Below, piece after piece: positions 37,161 through 45,921 of a DNA stretch of 64,000 nucleotides. Made by a program: the position numbers and the translations under genes. This DNA is from Comamonas testosteroni (GTDB taxonomy: Bacteria > Pseudomonadota > Gammaproteobacteria > Burkholderiales > Burkholderiaceae_C). Numbering within the stretch: the stretch's first letter is position 1; each line of letters opens with the position of its first letter. The DNA lies in NCBI RefSeq assembly GCF_000761245.1, contig NZ_AWOR01000099.1, forward strand, positions 153,889-217,888, read 5' to 3'. Below the pieces are notes generated by a model. That model was not told where the DNA came from, searched no databases, and was given only the letters and a program-made list of their open reading frames with translations.

Positions 37161-38618
37161 TTAACGTGCTTTGCGTTGGGGCGCTGCAGGTAGGGCAGGT
37201 ACTGCGGGTGTTTGGGGCGTGGTTTTTTGAACGACCGGCGCTGGCAAAGTCAGGCTGTCAATGCTGCGCAGATCATCATCTGTCAGCACGCCCGCAGCCT
37301 GCTTGAGCTTGAGCTGGCCCAGCAGCACCTGATAGCGGGCATTGGCCAGATCGCGCTCGGTCTGGTAGACCTGACTCTGAGCATTGAGCACATCGATATT
37401 GATGCGCACGCCAACCTCATACCCCATTTTGTTGGCTTCCAGCGAACTCTGGCTGGAGGCGAGCGCGGCTTCCAGTGCCTTGACCTGGGCCTGGCCGGAT
37501 TGAACGCCCAGGAAGGTTGTGCGCGTAGCCTGCTCCACGTTGCGGCGGGCATCGTCGAGCTGGGCGCGGGCTTTTTCCTCCAGCGCCACGGTTTCCCGGA
37601 TGCGGTTCTGCACCGCAAAGCCCGCAAACAGCGGCATGTTCATGACCACGCCGATCTGGGCTGCGTTGGTGCGATAGCTCAGGGGAATGGATGGGGTCAT
37701 GGAGCCGTTGGGATAACGGTTGACCACATAACCGGCCTGCAGGTCCACGGTGGGCTTGTGGCCGGCCTCGGCCTTCTGCGTGTCCAGCCTGGCGATGTCC
37801 AGGGCCAGCTGGGCCTGGCGCAACTGGGGCTGGGCGGCCAGTGCCTTGTCCACCCAGTCTTGCATATTGTCGGGCTCCACCCTGGGCAGGGTCAGCGGCG
37901 CAGCCAGCGGCGTGGGCTGAATGCCGACGCGGCCCACGAGCTGGTCCAGGGCCACGCGCTTGACCTGCAGGTCATTTTGCGCAGCGATTTCCTGGGCCGT
38001 GGCCAGATCGAAGCGTGACTGGGCTTCGCGTGAATCGGTGATGGTGGCCGTGCCAACTTCGAAATTGCGTTTGGCCATCTCGAGCTGGGTGCTGATGGCC
38101 TGCTTTTGCGACTGGGCCACCTGCACGCTGTCTTGGGCCGCCAGCACATCGAAATAAGCCTGGGACACACGCACGATCAGGTTCTGTGCAGCCGCATCCA
38201 GCTGAGCCTGGGCCGCATCCACGCCGCGCTGCCCCTGCTCGTAGGCAATCTTGTTGGCCGGACGGTACAGCGGCTGCTGGGCGCTGAGCTGCACGTTCTG
38301 CTGTGTGTTGTTGAAGCTGCTGGCCATGCCGGGAATGGGCACGGAGGTATGGATGTCCACATGGGTGCGGTTGGCACCCGCTGACAGCCCCACGTTGGGC
38401 AGCAGCCCGGACAGGGCCTGATCGGCGCGGCTGGCAGCCGCTCTCGCATCGGCTTGCTGTGCCTGCCATGAAGCGTCATAGCCGCGGGCCTGGGCCACCA
38501 GCTCTGACAAGGTCTGCGCCTGTGTCTGAGCGCCGGCCCACGCCAGCAAAACTCCCAAGGAAATGGCACGCAGCGCGTGGGCGGAGGGGGCTTGCAGAGG
38601 CCTGGGCAGCTTGGTCAT
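37161..38618 (-). CDS. tolC: TolC-family outer-membrane efflux channel
   Basis: 485 residues. A signal peptide (LGVLLAWAGAQTQA) is followed by two repeated TolC units with long helices and short beta segments. Duplicated patterns such as DVLAAQDSVQVAQSQKQAI and INIDVLNAQSQVYQTERDLA mark the two halves. The C-terminus is Pro/Ala/Gln-rich. It should trimerise to form the exit duct for tripartite pumps. It is the last gene in a run with the RND pump, adaptor, Pcm-like and rhodanese genes, so the pump has its own channel. Confidence 0.9.
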   Translation of the reverse strand: MTKLPRPLQAPSAHALRAISLGVLLAWAGAQTQAQTLSELVAQARGYDASWQAQQADARAAASRADQALSGLLPNVGLSAGANRTHVDIHTSVPIPGMASSFNNTQQNVQLSAQQPLYRPANKIAYEQGQRGVDAAQAQLDAAAQNLIVRVSQAYFDVLAAQDSVQVAQSQKQAISTQLEMAKRNFEVGTATITDSREAQSRFDLATAQEIAAQNDLQVKRVALDQLVGRVGIQPTPLAAPLTLPRVEPDNMQDWVDKALAAQPQLRQAQLALDIARLDTQKAEAGHKPTVDLQAGYVVNRYPNGSMTPSIPLSYRTNAAQIGVVMNMPLFAGFAVQNRIRETVALEEKARAQLDDARRNVEQATRTTFLGVQSGQAQVKALEAALASSQSSLEANKMGYEVGVRINIDVLNAQSQVYQTERDLANARYQVLLGQLKLKQAAGVLTDDDLRSIDSLTLPAPVVQKTTPQTPAVPALPAAPQRKAR

Positions 38619-38690
38619 AGATGTCAGGTTTGGGCGGTCTCGATCACAACGGGGAACTCAACAGGCAGGAGGCGGGGACGTCGGACGGTC

Positions 38691-39038
38691 TCAGTAACGG
38701 GGGACGCTGGGGTCTGCGCTGAGCGACCAGGCATCAATGCCGCCGGTGATGTTGCTGACGTCCTCAAAGCCGTTGTTGACCAGAAACGCAGCCACGCTCA
38801 TGCTGCGTGCGCCATGGTGGCACAGGCAGGCGACGGGGTGGTCGGGGTTCAGCTCCTGCAGACGGCCGGGGATATCGTGCATGGGAATGCAGCGCAGCTC
38901 GAAGCCTTCACCGGGCTGGATGCTGGCCAGGGTGACTTCCCAGGGCTCGCGCACATCCAGCACCACAGGCTTGATGCCATCCGCGGCATGAGAGGCCAGC
39001 CATTGCTGGAACTGGGCGGGCAAGACCTGGGTCAACAT
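38691..39038 (-). CDS. Single-domain rhodanese
   Basis: 115 residues, one rhodanese domain. The active-site loop is CLCHHGARSMSVA; the catalytic Cys is the second one (CxHHGxRS type, six-residue loop). DVREPWEV is the CH2A motif. It transfers sulfane sulfur. Start ATG 39038 has CAGGAG 6 bases upstream. It sits between the Pcm-like and TolC genes, an order seen in other betaproteobacteria, but no mechanistic link to efflux is known. Confidence 0.88.
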   Translation of the reverse strand: MLTQVLPAQFQQWLASHAADGIKPVVLDVREPWEVTLASIQPGEGFELRCIPMHDIPGRLQELNPDHPVACLCHHGARSMSVAAFLVNNGFEDVSNITGGIDAWSLSADPSVPRY

Positions 39039-39156
39039 AAAAAACTCCTGGTGGCCAGCCGTCGAATCTGCGGGCCGGCCCTGACACTGAAAGACAGGCC
39101 CTGCTAGATGCGCCGATGTGTCAGGGCGCAGGAAGCAGGGCGAACGCAACAAGCGT

Positions 39157-39867
39157 TTAGAACGAGAAGCGCGAAGGCTCTTCAAAACCCACGAGGCGCG
39201 TGGCAGCGGTATCCCAGGGTTGCTGGACTTCGAAATTGCTGCCGTTCTTGGTCACCAACGTGAAGCGCATCACGGGCATGTGACCGACGATGGCGGCAAT
39301 GCGGCCACCTTCGTTGAGCTGGGCGTAAAGGGCATCGGGAACCTGTGCCACCGAGCCGCTGAGCACGATCACGTCAAACGCGCCCTGCGCCAGGGAAGCG
39401 GTGGCACCGTTGGCCAGCTTGACTTCGACATTCTTGACGCCGGCGCTCAGCAGATTCTCACGGGCCATTTCGGCCAGCTCGGGGTCGATCTCCAGCGTCA
39501 CCACTTCCTTGGCCTGGGCGGCCAGCAGGGCTGCCATGTAGCCGGAACCGGTGCCGATCTCGAGCACGCGGTCGGTGGGCTTGATCTTCACGTCTTGCAG
39601 CATGCGCGCTTCGATCCTGGGTGCCAGCATGTGCCAGCCTTTGGCGGCAGCTTCTTCGGCAGTGCCCTTCAGGGGGACTTCAATGTCCATATAGGCCATG
39701 TTCGCGTATTCGGGCGACACATAGTCTTCACGGTGGACCTTGCCCATCAGCTCCAGCACGGACTCGTCCAGCACGTTCCAGGGACGGATTTGCTGTTCGA
39801 TCATGTTGAAACGAGCCTGCGCGTGCACATCGCGCGGGTCCACTTGGGCATTCATTGGCAGGGCCAT
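39157..39867 (-). CDS. Protein-L-isoaspartate O-methyltransferase family
   Basis: 236 residues. The S-adenosylmethionine site is VLEIGTGSGYMAALLA, followed by VVTLEIDPELAEMARENL and a DVIVLSGS motif. The usual Pcm N-terminus is weaker, and the protein belongs to a shorter Pcm-like branch common before tolC in betaproteobacteria. Its substrate may not be isoaspartyl protein. ATG 39867 has a GGAG site; a longer in-frame start would overlap the RND gene. It lies 22 bp after the RND pump gene. Confidence 0.82.
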   Translation of the reverse strand: MALPMNAQVDPRDVHAQARFNMIEQQIRPWNVLDESVLELMGKVHREDYVSPEYANMAYMDIEVPLKGTAEEAAAKGWHMLAPRIEARMLQDVKIKPTDRVLEIGTGSGYMAALLAAQAKEVVTLEIDPELAEMARENLLSAGVKNVEVKLANGATASLAQGAFDVIVLSGSVAQVPDALYAQLNEGGRIAAIVGHMPVMRFTLVTKNGSNFEVQQPWDTAATRLVGFEEPSRFSF

Positions 39868-39889
39868 GGTATCTCCGGGGAAAGACTTA

Positions 39890-42800
39890 TCAGGACAAAC
39901 CATCGATTCTACGAGCCTCGGAGGCTTCTTGCGGCGGCTCGGCGCTTTTTGAGGGGGCGCCAGACCATTTACGGCGCATCCAGTTGGCAAAATCATCGAG
40001 ATAGCAGTACACCACGGGCACCACGACCAGGGTCAGCAGCGAGGAAGTGATGACGCCGCCAATCACGGCCTGGCCCATGGGGGCGCGCTGCTCGGAGCCT
40101 TCGGTGACTGCAAAGGCCAGCGGCACCATGCCGAAGATCATGGCTAGCGTGGTCATCAGAATCGGGCGCAGGCGCACGCGGGCCGCCAGCAGCAGCGCTT
40201 CATTGCGCGGCAGGCCTGGCTCGGTCTGGCCGCTGGCATCGTTGGTGCGGGGCTCACGGGCGCGAATGGCAAAGTCCACCAGCAAAATGGCGTTCTTGGT
40301 CACCAGACCCATGAGCATGACCACGCCGATGATGGAGAACATGGACAGTGCCGAGCCAAACATCATCAGGGCCAGCACCACGCCTATCAGTGTCAGCGGC
40401 AGCGAGGTCATTAGTGCCAGGGGCTGCAGAAAGCTCTTGAACTGGCTGGCCAGAATCATGTAGATGAAGATGATGGCAAGCATCAGCGCGGAAATCGCGT
40501 AGCCAAAGGATTCGGCCATGTTCTTGGCCGCGCCGCTGAACTGGTAGCTGTAGCCGGGCGGCATGGGTACGGCGGCCAGCGCCTGCTTGATATCGGCCGT
40601 GACCTCGCCTGTGCTGCGCAGATAGACATTGGCGTTGATGGCGACCTCGCGGTTGAGATTGCGGCGGTTGATCTGGCTGGGGCCGGTGCTGTCCACCACG
40701 CTGGCAAACTGGTTCAGGCGCACGATGCGCATGCCGCCATCGCCGGCCGCCAGTGCAAACGGCAGGCGTTCCAGGTCCTGGGGCGTGGTGCGCGCCTCGG
40801 GCTCGAGCCTCACGTTCACGTCATAGGTCTGGTCGTCGCTGGCCCGCCAGTTGCCCACGGTCTGGCCGGCGACCCAGGTGCGCAGGGCACCGGCCATGTT
40901 GCCTATCGACAGACCCAGGTCGGCCGCTGCATCGCGATGGACCTCGATATTGACCATGGGCTTGTTGGGCTTGAGGCTGGAGTCCAGATCGACCAGGCCC
41001 GGGATGTCGGCTATGCGCTCCTGCACGATCTGGCTCAGGCGGGCCAGTTCGTCCAGATCCGGGCCCATGAGCGAGAACTCGACTTGCTTTTGCCCCCCCA
41101 CGGCCTCGCGCAGGCCTACATGGGTGAGCTTGATGCCCGCAATCGCCTGCAGGCTGGGGCGCAGATAGGCCGAAATCTCGTCCACATTGCGGCTGCGCTG
41201 ATGACGGTCAACCAGTCGCACATAGATATTGGCGTAGTTCTTGCCGTTGGCATTGCCGGTGTTGATGGTGGTCAGCGTGTAGCGCACCTCGGGCAAGGCG
41301 CGCAATATGTCCGTCACCTGCCTGGCCTTGGTTTCGGTGGCTTCGATCGAGGAGCCTTCAGGGGTGTTGAAGCTGATCGAAGTTTCCGAGAAGTCCGCTT
41401 TGGGCACAAACTCGGTGCCAAGCAAGGGTACAAGAGCGATGCTTGCTATGAAAATAATGAATGCCAGCGCCAGGGTGAGCAGCTTGTGGGCCAGCGACCA
41501 GCGCAGTATGCCCTGGTAGAACTCCGAGAGCCGATCGCTCATGCGCTCCACCCAGGCCGTCACGCGCCCCAGCGTGCGGTCGTACAGGCTTTTGCTGCCA
41601 TGCTCGCCATGGGCATGAATCGCCGGGTCATGCCAGACGCTGGAGAGCATGGGGTCCAGCGTGAAGCTGACGAACATGGAGATCAGCACGGCCGCCACGA
41701 TGGTGATGCCGAACTCATGGAAGAACTGCCCGATGATGCCGCCCATAAAGCCTATGGGTAGAAATACGGCGACGATGGAAAGCGTGGTGGCGAGCACGGC
41801 CAGCCCGATCTCCTGCGTGCCTTCCATGGCTGCCTGATAGGCGCTTTTGCCCATCTGCACATGGCGCACGATGTTCTCGCGCACCACGATGGCATCGTCG
41901 ATCAGCAGGCCCACGCACAGCGAGAGCGCCATCAGTGTGACCATATTGATGGAAAAGCCGAACCAGTACATGAAGAGGAAGGTGCCGATCAGCGCGATGG
42001 GCAGTGTCAGCCCCGTGATCACCGTGGAACGCCAGGAGTTGAGGAACAGAAACACGATGAGCACCGTGAGCAAGGCACCCTCGATCAGCGTCTGGCGCAC
42101 GTTGTCCACGCCCACGCGGATGGCGCGCGAGTTGTCGGCAATTGCCTGCAGGCGCACGCCGGGCGGCAGCTCGGGGGCGATGGCCTTGATCGCTGCATTG
42201 AGGCCGTCGACCACCTCGATGGTGTTCTCGTCCTGAGCTTTTTGAACGGACATCAGCAGGGTACGACTGCCGTTGTACAGCGCCAGGGTCTGCAGCTCCT
42301 GCGCATCGTCCTGCACGCGGGCCAGCTGGCCGACGCGGATCGGAGCGCCATTGCGGTGGGCCACGATGATGCGGGCGAATTCCTCGGGGCGCTGAATGCG
42401 GGCATCGATCTGCACCACGCGTTCCTGGGCCTTGGAGCGGATCGCACCCACGGGCAGATCCTGGTTCTCGGCCCGCACCGCCTGGGCAACCTGCTCGGGG
42501 GTGATGGAGTAGGCCTCAAGCGCCCGTGGGTCCAGATAGACGTTGATCTCGCGCTTGGTGGCTCCCACCATGTTCACGGCGCCCACGCCGCGCACGTTCT
42601 CCAGCCGCTTTTTCAGCACCTGGTCGGCCCAGCTTGTCAGTGCAATCGCATCGGGTGGTGTCACGCTCTGGCCATCGGGGGCGGTCTCGCCGTGCAGGGC
42701 ATGGGGGTCTGGCAGCACGGCCAGCGACCAGACAGCCGTGCTTGCCGGGTCGAAACGGATGACACGCGGTTCCTTGACCTCGTCACGCAGAGTGGGGCGC

Positions 42801-43144
42801 ACCGAGGCGACCTTTTCGCGCACATCGTCTGCAGCGCGGCGGCCATCTATGTGCAGCTGGAACTCGATGATGACGACGCTGGTGCCTTCGTAGCTGCGCG
42901 AGGTCAGGGCATTGATGCCCGCGACCGAGTTGACGGCCTCCTCGATCTTCTTGGTAACCTCGCTTTCCACGATCTCGGGCGAGGCTCCTGGATACTCGAC
43001 AGTGACCACCACCACGGGAAATTCGATGTTCGGGAACTGGTCGACCTTGAGCCGCTGGTAGGAAAAAATGCCCAGCACCACAAAGGCCAGCATGAGCATG
43101 GTGGCCAGGACCGGGTTTTTCAGGCTGATGCGCGTGAACCACAT
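39890..43144 (-). CDS. RND efflux pump, inner-membrane permease (AcrB-like)
   Basis: 1084 residues with 12 helices and two large periplasmic loops. NPVLATMLMLAFVVLGIFSY is helix 1; LCVGLLIDDAIVVREN in helix 4 holds the Asp-Asp pair of the proton relay; GLVTKNAILLVDFA and LTLVVVPVVY are in the second half. It belongs to the HAE1 or related class exporting drugs, solvents or metabolites by proton antiport. The start codon directly follows the adaptor stop (TAA ATG), so the two are coupled. Substrates cannot be deduced. Confidence 0.92.
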   Translation of the reverse strand: MWFTRISLKNPVLATMLMLAFVVLGIFSYQRLKVDQFPNIEFPVVVVTVEYPGASPEIVESEVTKKIEEAVNSVAGINALTSRSYEGTSVVIIEFQLHIDGRRAADDVREKVASVRPTLRDEVKEPRVIRFDPASTAVWSLAVLPDPHALHGETAPDGQSVTPPDAIALTSWADQVLKKRLENVRGVGAVNMVGATKREINVYLDPRALEAYSITPEQVAQAVRAENQDLPVGAIRSKAQERVVQIDARIQRPEEFARIIVAHRNGAPIRVGQLARVQDDAQELQTLALYNGSRTLLMSVQKAQDENTIEVVDGLNAAIKAIAPELPPGVRLQAIADNSRAIRVGVDNVRQTLIEGALLTVLIVFLFLNSWRSTVITGLTLPIALIGTFLFMYWFGFSINMVTLMALSLCVGLLIDDAIVVRENIVRHVQMGKSAYQAAMEGTQEIGLAVLATTLSIVAVFLPIGFMGGIIGQFFHEFGITIVAAVLISMFVSFTLDPMLSSVWHDPAIHAHGEHGSKSLYDRTLGRVTAWVERMSDRLSEFYQGILRWSLAHKLLTLALAFIIFIASIALVPLLGTEFVPKADFSETSISFNTPEGSSIEATETKARQVTDILRALPEVRYTLTTINTGNANGKNYANIYVRLVDRHQRSRNVDEISAYLRPSLQAIAGIKLTHVGLREAVGGQKQVEFSLMGPDLDELARLSQIVQERIADIPGLVDLDSSLKPNKPMVNIEVHRDAAADLGLSIGNMAGALRTWVAGQTVGNWRASDDQTYDVNVRLEPEARTTPQDLERLPFALAAGDGGMRIVRLNQFASVVDSTGPSQINRRNLNREVAINANVYLRSTGEVTADIKQALAAVPMPPGYSYQFSGAAKNMAESFGYAISALMLAIIFIYMILASQFKSFLQPLALMTSLPLTLIGVVLALMMFGSALSMFSIIGVVMLMGLVTKNAILLVDFAIRAREPRTNDASGQTEPGLPRNEALLLAARVRLRPILMTTLAMIFGMVPLAFAVTEGSEQRAPMGQAVIGGVITSSLLTLVVVPVVYCYLDDFANWMRRKWSGAPSKSAEPPQEASEARRIDGLS

Positions 43145-44431
43145 TTATGGGCTCCCGGGACGATCTGCATCCGCCCCCTTGGCGCTGGGGGCTGCAACCG
43201 CAGCCGGGCTTGACGCTTCAACCAGCGTGCCTTCGCGCAGACCGCCGGTGCTGCCGGCCAGTATCCGGTCGCCCGCATTCAGGCCCTTGAGGATCTGCAC
43301 CCAGGTTGCACCTTCATGGGCGGACTGGCGCCCCAGTTCCACGGTCTTGTGGATCACGCGAAGCTCTGTGCGGCCGGCCACCTCCTGGGCACGCTCCGGT
43401 GCGACTGCGGCCACGGCCGGCTTGCCGGCTTGCAGCACTTGCACGTAGGGCAGGGGCTTATCGGTGCGCACGGCGACCAGAGGCACGGCCAGCTGGCTGT
43501 CCTTGCCGGTCAGTATGCTCCCCTGCAGGAACAGGCCGGGGCGCAATTGGGGAGCGCGCTGGCTGCTATTGTTTTTGGCGGCCTCGTCCTCTTGTACCGC
43601 CAGATAGGCCGCCACCGTGCGCGAGCCGGTCTGGGCGCTGGGGTTGATGCGTACCACCTTGGCGCTGATGGCCGTCATGTCCTGAGGGGCACCTGGCACT
43701 TGCAGCTCGGCGATCTGGCCGACCTGGACTTGTACCGAATCTGCGGGTGCCAGCTGGGCCATGATTTCCAGCTTGGCTGGATCGACGACTTCGACAATGC
43801 GCGCTTCCACACCGACGCGCTCGCCGTTCTGGACAAAGCGTTGGGCAATCCGCCCACTCATGGGGCTGGTGATGACGGCGTCGGTGACGGACTTGCGGGC
43901 CGCATCGGCGGCAGCCTGGGCGGCGGCCAGATTGGCGCGGGCCGAATCCAGGTTGGCCTGAGAGGTCAGCAGCGCCGTGGTGGAGATAAAGCCTTTTTGC
44001 ACCAGGGACGCATTGTTGTCCTGATTGCGCTGGGCAATCGCCAGCTGGGCTCTGGAAGCGTCGGCCTGCTGCTGGGCCTGGCGCCAGCGTGCCTCGGCCT
44101 CCGTGGCATCGACGCGCGCCAGCTGCTGGCCCTTGCGCACGCTATCGCCTTCGCGCACCGTCAGGCCGCGCAGCTCGCCCGCGACATAGGCCTTGACAAC
44201 GGCCGAGTTCACCGCTTGCACCACACCGTTGAGCGGAACACCCAAGGCAAGCTGAAGGGGCTGGACCGTTAGAACCTCCTGGGCAGTCAGCTGTATGGGC
44301 AGCTCCAGAGGCACCGCTGCATGGGTCGCGGCCTGCTTTTTATGCTGCAGATTGACGAGTGCGCGCAAGCCGATGACGGCCAGCAAGCCGATGAGGGCCA
44401 GACCCAAGGCCCAGCGGCCGGAACGCTTCAT
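43145..44431 (-). CDS. RND efflux pump, periplasmic adaptor (membrane fusion protein)
   Basis: 428 residues. An N-terminal membrane anchor (GLALIGLLAVIGLRALV) precedes a lipoyl-like domain (VVKAYVAGELRGLTVREGD), a long coiled-coil hairpin (ARWRQAQQQADASRAQLAIAQ and its return strand) and a beta-barrel. The C-terminus is Ala/Pro-rich. It bridges the inner-membrane pump to the TolC-like channel. First gene of the run; 200 bp upstream the msrA gene is divergent. Confidence 0.9.
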   Translation of the reverse strand: MKRSGRWALGLALIGLLAVIGLRALVNLQHKKQAATHAAVPLELPIQLTAQEVLTVQPLQLALGVPLNGVVQAVNSAVVKAYVAGELRGLTVREGDSVRKGQQLARVDATEAEARWRQAQQQADASRAQLAIAQRNQDNNASLVQKGFISTTALLTSQANLDSARANLAAAQAAADAARKSVTDAVITSPMSGRIAQRFVQNGERVGVEARIVEVVDPAKLEIMAQLAPADSVQVQVGQIAELQVPGAPQDMTAISAKVVRINPSAQTGSRTVAAYLAVQEDEAAKNNSSQRAPQLRPGLFLQGSILTGKDSQLAVPLVAVRTDKPLPYVQVLQAGKPAVAAVAPERAQEVAGRTELRVIHKTVELGRQSAHEGATWVQILKGLNAGDRILAGSTGGLREGTLVEASSPAAVAAPSAKGADADRPGSP

Positions 44432-44630
44432 GGTGTGTATCCCTCCGAGGCAGGTTTTTCTGTTCTATGCGCCACATGGTAGGTGCGCCGGACACGGCTT
44501 GCATTGCAAATGCAGCAAGCAGTGTAGTGGGCGCCCTGCAGCATAGCGGGGCCGCAATCGCTGTCATTGGTGAAAATGGGTAGTTGATTTGAGCTACGCT
44601 TGACGCGTCTTAAAAACCAAGGAGCCGGTG

Positions 44631-45167
44631 ATGGCAGCGGAAACCATTTATCTGGGCGGAGGTTGCTTCTGGTGTACCGAAGCCGTCTTCGACCGTGTGC
44701 GCGGCGTTGTCGATGTGCAGAGCGGCTATGCCAATGGCGATCTTGATCATCCCAGCTACGACGATATCTGTACCGGCCAGACCGGCCATGCCGAGGTGGT
44801 GAAGCTTGATTTCGACCCCGCGGTCATCAGCCTGCGCGATGTGCTGCTGATCTTCTTCGGCACCCATGATCCAACCACGCTGAACCGGCAGGGCAATGAC
44901 GTGGGCACCCAATACCGCAGCGCAATCTTCACCACCGACGCGCAGCAGGCGACTGTGGCCCGGGCATTGGTCGAGGAAATGCAGAATGAAAAAGCGTTTG
45001 ATGCGCCCATGGTCACCCAGATCGAGCCTCTGACCAACTACTGGCCCGCCGAAGACTACCATCAAGACTATTTCCTGCAGCACCCGGGACAGGGCTATTG
45101 CGCTTTTGTGGTCGGTCCCAAGGTGCAGAAATTCCAGAAGGCCTTCTCGCGCTGGCTCAAGAATTAA
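44631..45167 (+). CDS. msrA: Peptide methionine (S)-S-oxide reductase
   Basis: 178 residues, standard MsrA. The catalytic GGCFWCTEAVFD is at residues 10-21, followed by VVDVQSGYANGD, YDDICTGQTGHAEVV and the C-terminal YHQDYFLQHPGQGYC. It repairs methionine sulfoxide with thioredoxin as reductant. ATG 44631 has AAGGAG 6 bases upstream; a GTG at 44628 is also in frame. Single gene. Confidence 0.95.
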   Translation: MAAETIYLGGGCFWCTEAVFDRVRGVVDVQSGYANGDLDHPSYDDICTGQTGHAEVVKLDFDPAVISLRDVLLIFFGTHDPTTLNRQGNDVGTQYRSAIFTTDAQQATVARALVEEMQNEKAFDAPMVTQIEPLTNYWPAEDYHQDYFLQHPGQGYCAFVVGPKVQKFQKAFSRWLKN

Positions 45168-45266
45168 GCCCGGCTTGCCGCGCAGGGCCCGCGGTGCAGA
45201 TACACTTTGCAACCCCCGGCAGCTTTGCTGCTGCCGTGCCGACCGAGACCGCATTTACCCCTGAAC

Positions 45267-45761
45267 GTGTCACATCACTCCCGCCTGCGCACAAACAGCC
45301 GTCCAGCATCCGCTGGCGGTGGCGCCAGCCTGCGTGAAATCTGGGTGATGCGCTGGCTGATGGGCCTGCTGGCCCTGGCCATGGTGCTGGGGCCGACGCT
45401 GGGCCAGATGCACCGTGCTGTTCACGCGGTCAACACAACCCCGGCCAAGTCCTATGTGGCGCACAGCCAGCCACTGCCGGCCCTGTCGGCTGCGGCTGGT
45501 GACTGCCAGAGTGACAACAGCGGCTGCACCCCGCACGAGGATTGGGTCCATGCGCTGTTTGCGGGTCACGGCCCGGCCGAATGCCAGCTGCTGGACCAGG
45601 CCAATCATGGCTATGCCGGGCCTGTGGCTGTGCTCGCTTTCAGTGCGCCGCCACCTGACAGTTTCATCCCCCGGCCTTTTGCTCCTGCGCCCAGAGCCGT
45701 CTTTATTGCAGCGCCACTCGCTGCGCGTGCGCCCCCTCTGTCTCTCAGCTCCCTGGCCTAG
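45267..45761 (+). CDS. Small exported protein, DUF2946-like
   Basis: About 164 residues if begun at GTG 45267; ATG 45348 and 45207 are alternatives and none has a clear ribosome site. After a membrane/signal segment (MGLLALAMVLGPTLG) comes a small domain with His and Cys residues (MHRAVHAV, CQSDNSGCTPHEDWVHALFAGHG, CQLLDQANHG), then a Pro/Ala-rich tail. The arrangement resembles DUF2946-type proteins found beside metal-related TonB receptors, as here. A metal-related role is inference from context and the His/Cys pattern. Confidence 0.55.
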   Translation: MSHHSRLRTNSRPASAGGGASLREIWVMRWLMGLLALAMVLGPTLGQMHRAVHAVNTTPAKSYVAHSQPLPALSAAAGDCQSDNSGCTPHEDWVHALFAGHGPAECQLLDQANHGYAGPVAVLAFSAPPPDSFIPRPFAPAPRAVFIAAPLAARAPPLSLSSLA

Positions 45762-45811
45762 GTTGGAGCCATGCTGCGGCATGGTTCGTCGCCTACGTCA
45801 GAAACTTCAGA

Positions 45812-45868
45812 ATTGATAGCTGAAAGCGCTTTGTACATAAGCGATTTAGGCTGTTTTTATTGAATTTC
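45812..45868 (+). repeat. Dispersed intergenic repeat
   Basis: GATAGCTGAAAGCGCTTTG and CATAAGCGATTTAGGC followed by a T-rich tract. It lies 51 bp after the small exported protein gene. Same family as the copies at 2076 and 4824. Confidence 0.55.
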
Positions 45869-45921
45869 CGTGCGTACTTTCTTTGATGGTCTGCGTGCGC
45901 ACGGTTGTTTGTGGAACTGAG

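Noticed and set aside
41861..43213. Plus-strand open frame of 450 codons over the RND pump
   Set aside because: Shadow frame with His/Asp-rich, non-protein-like composition.
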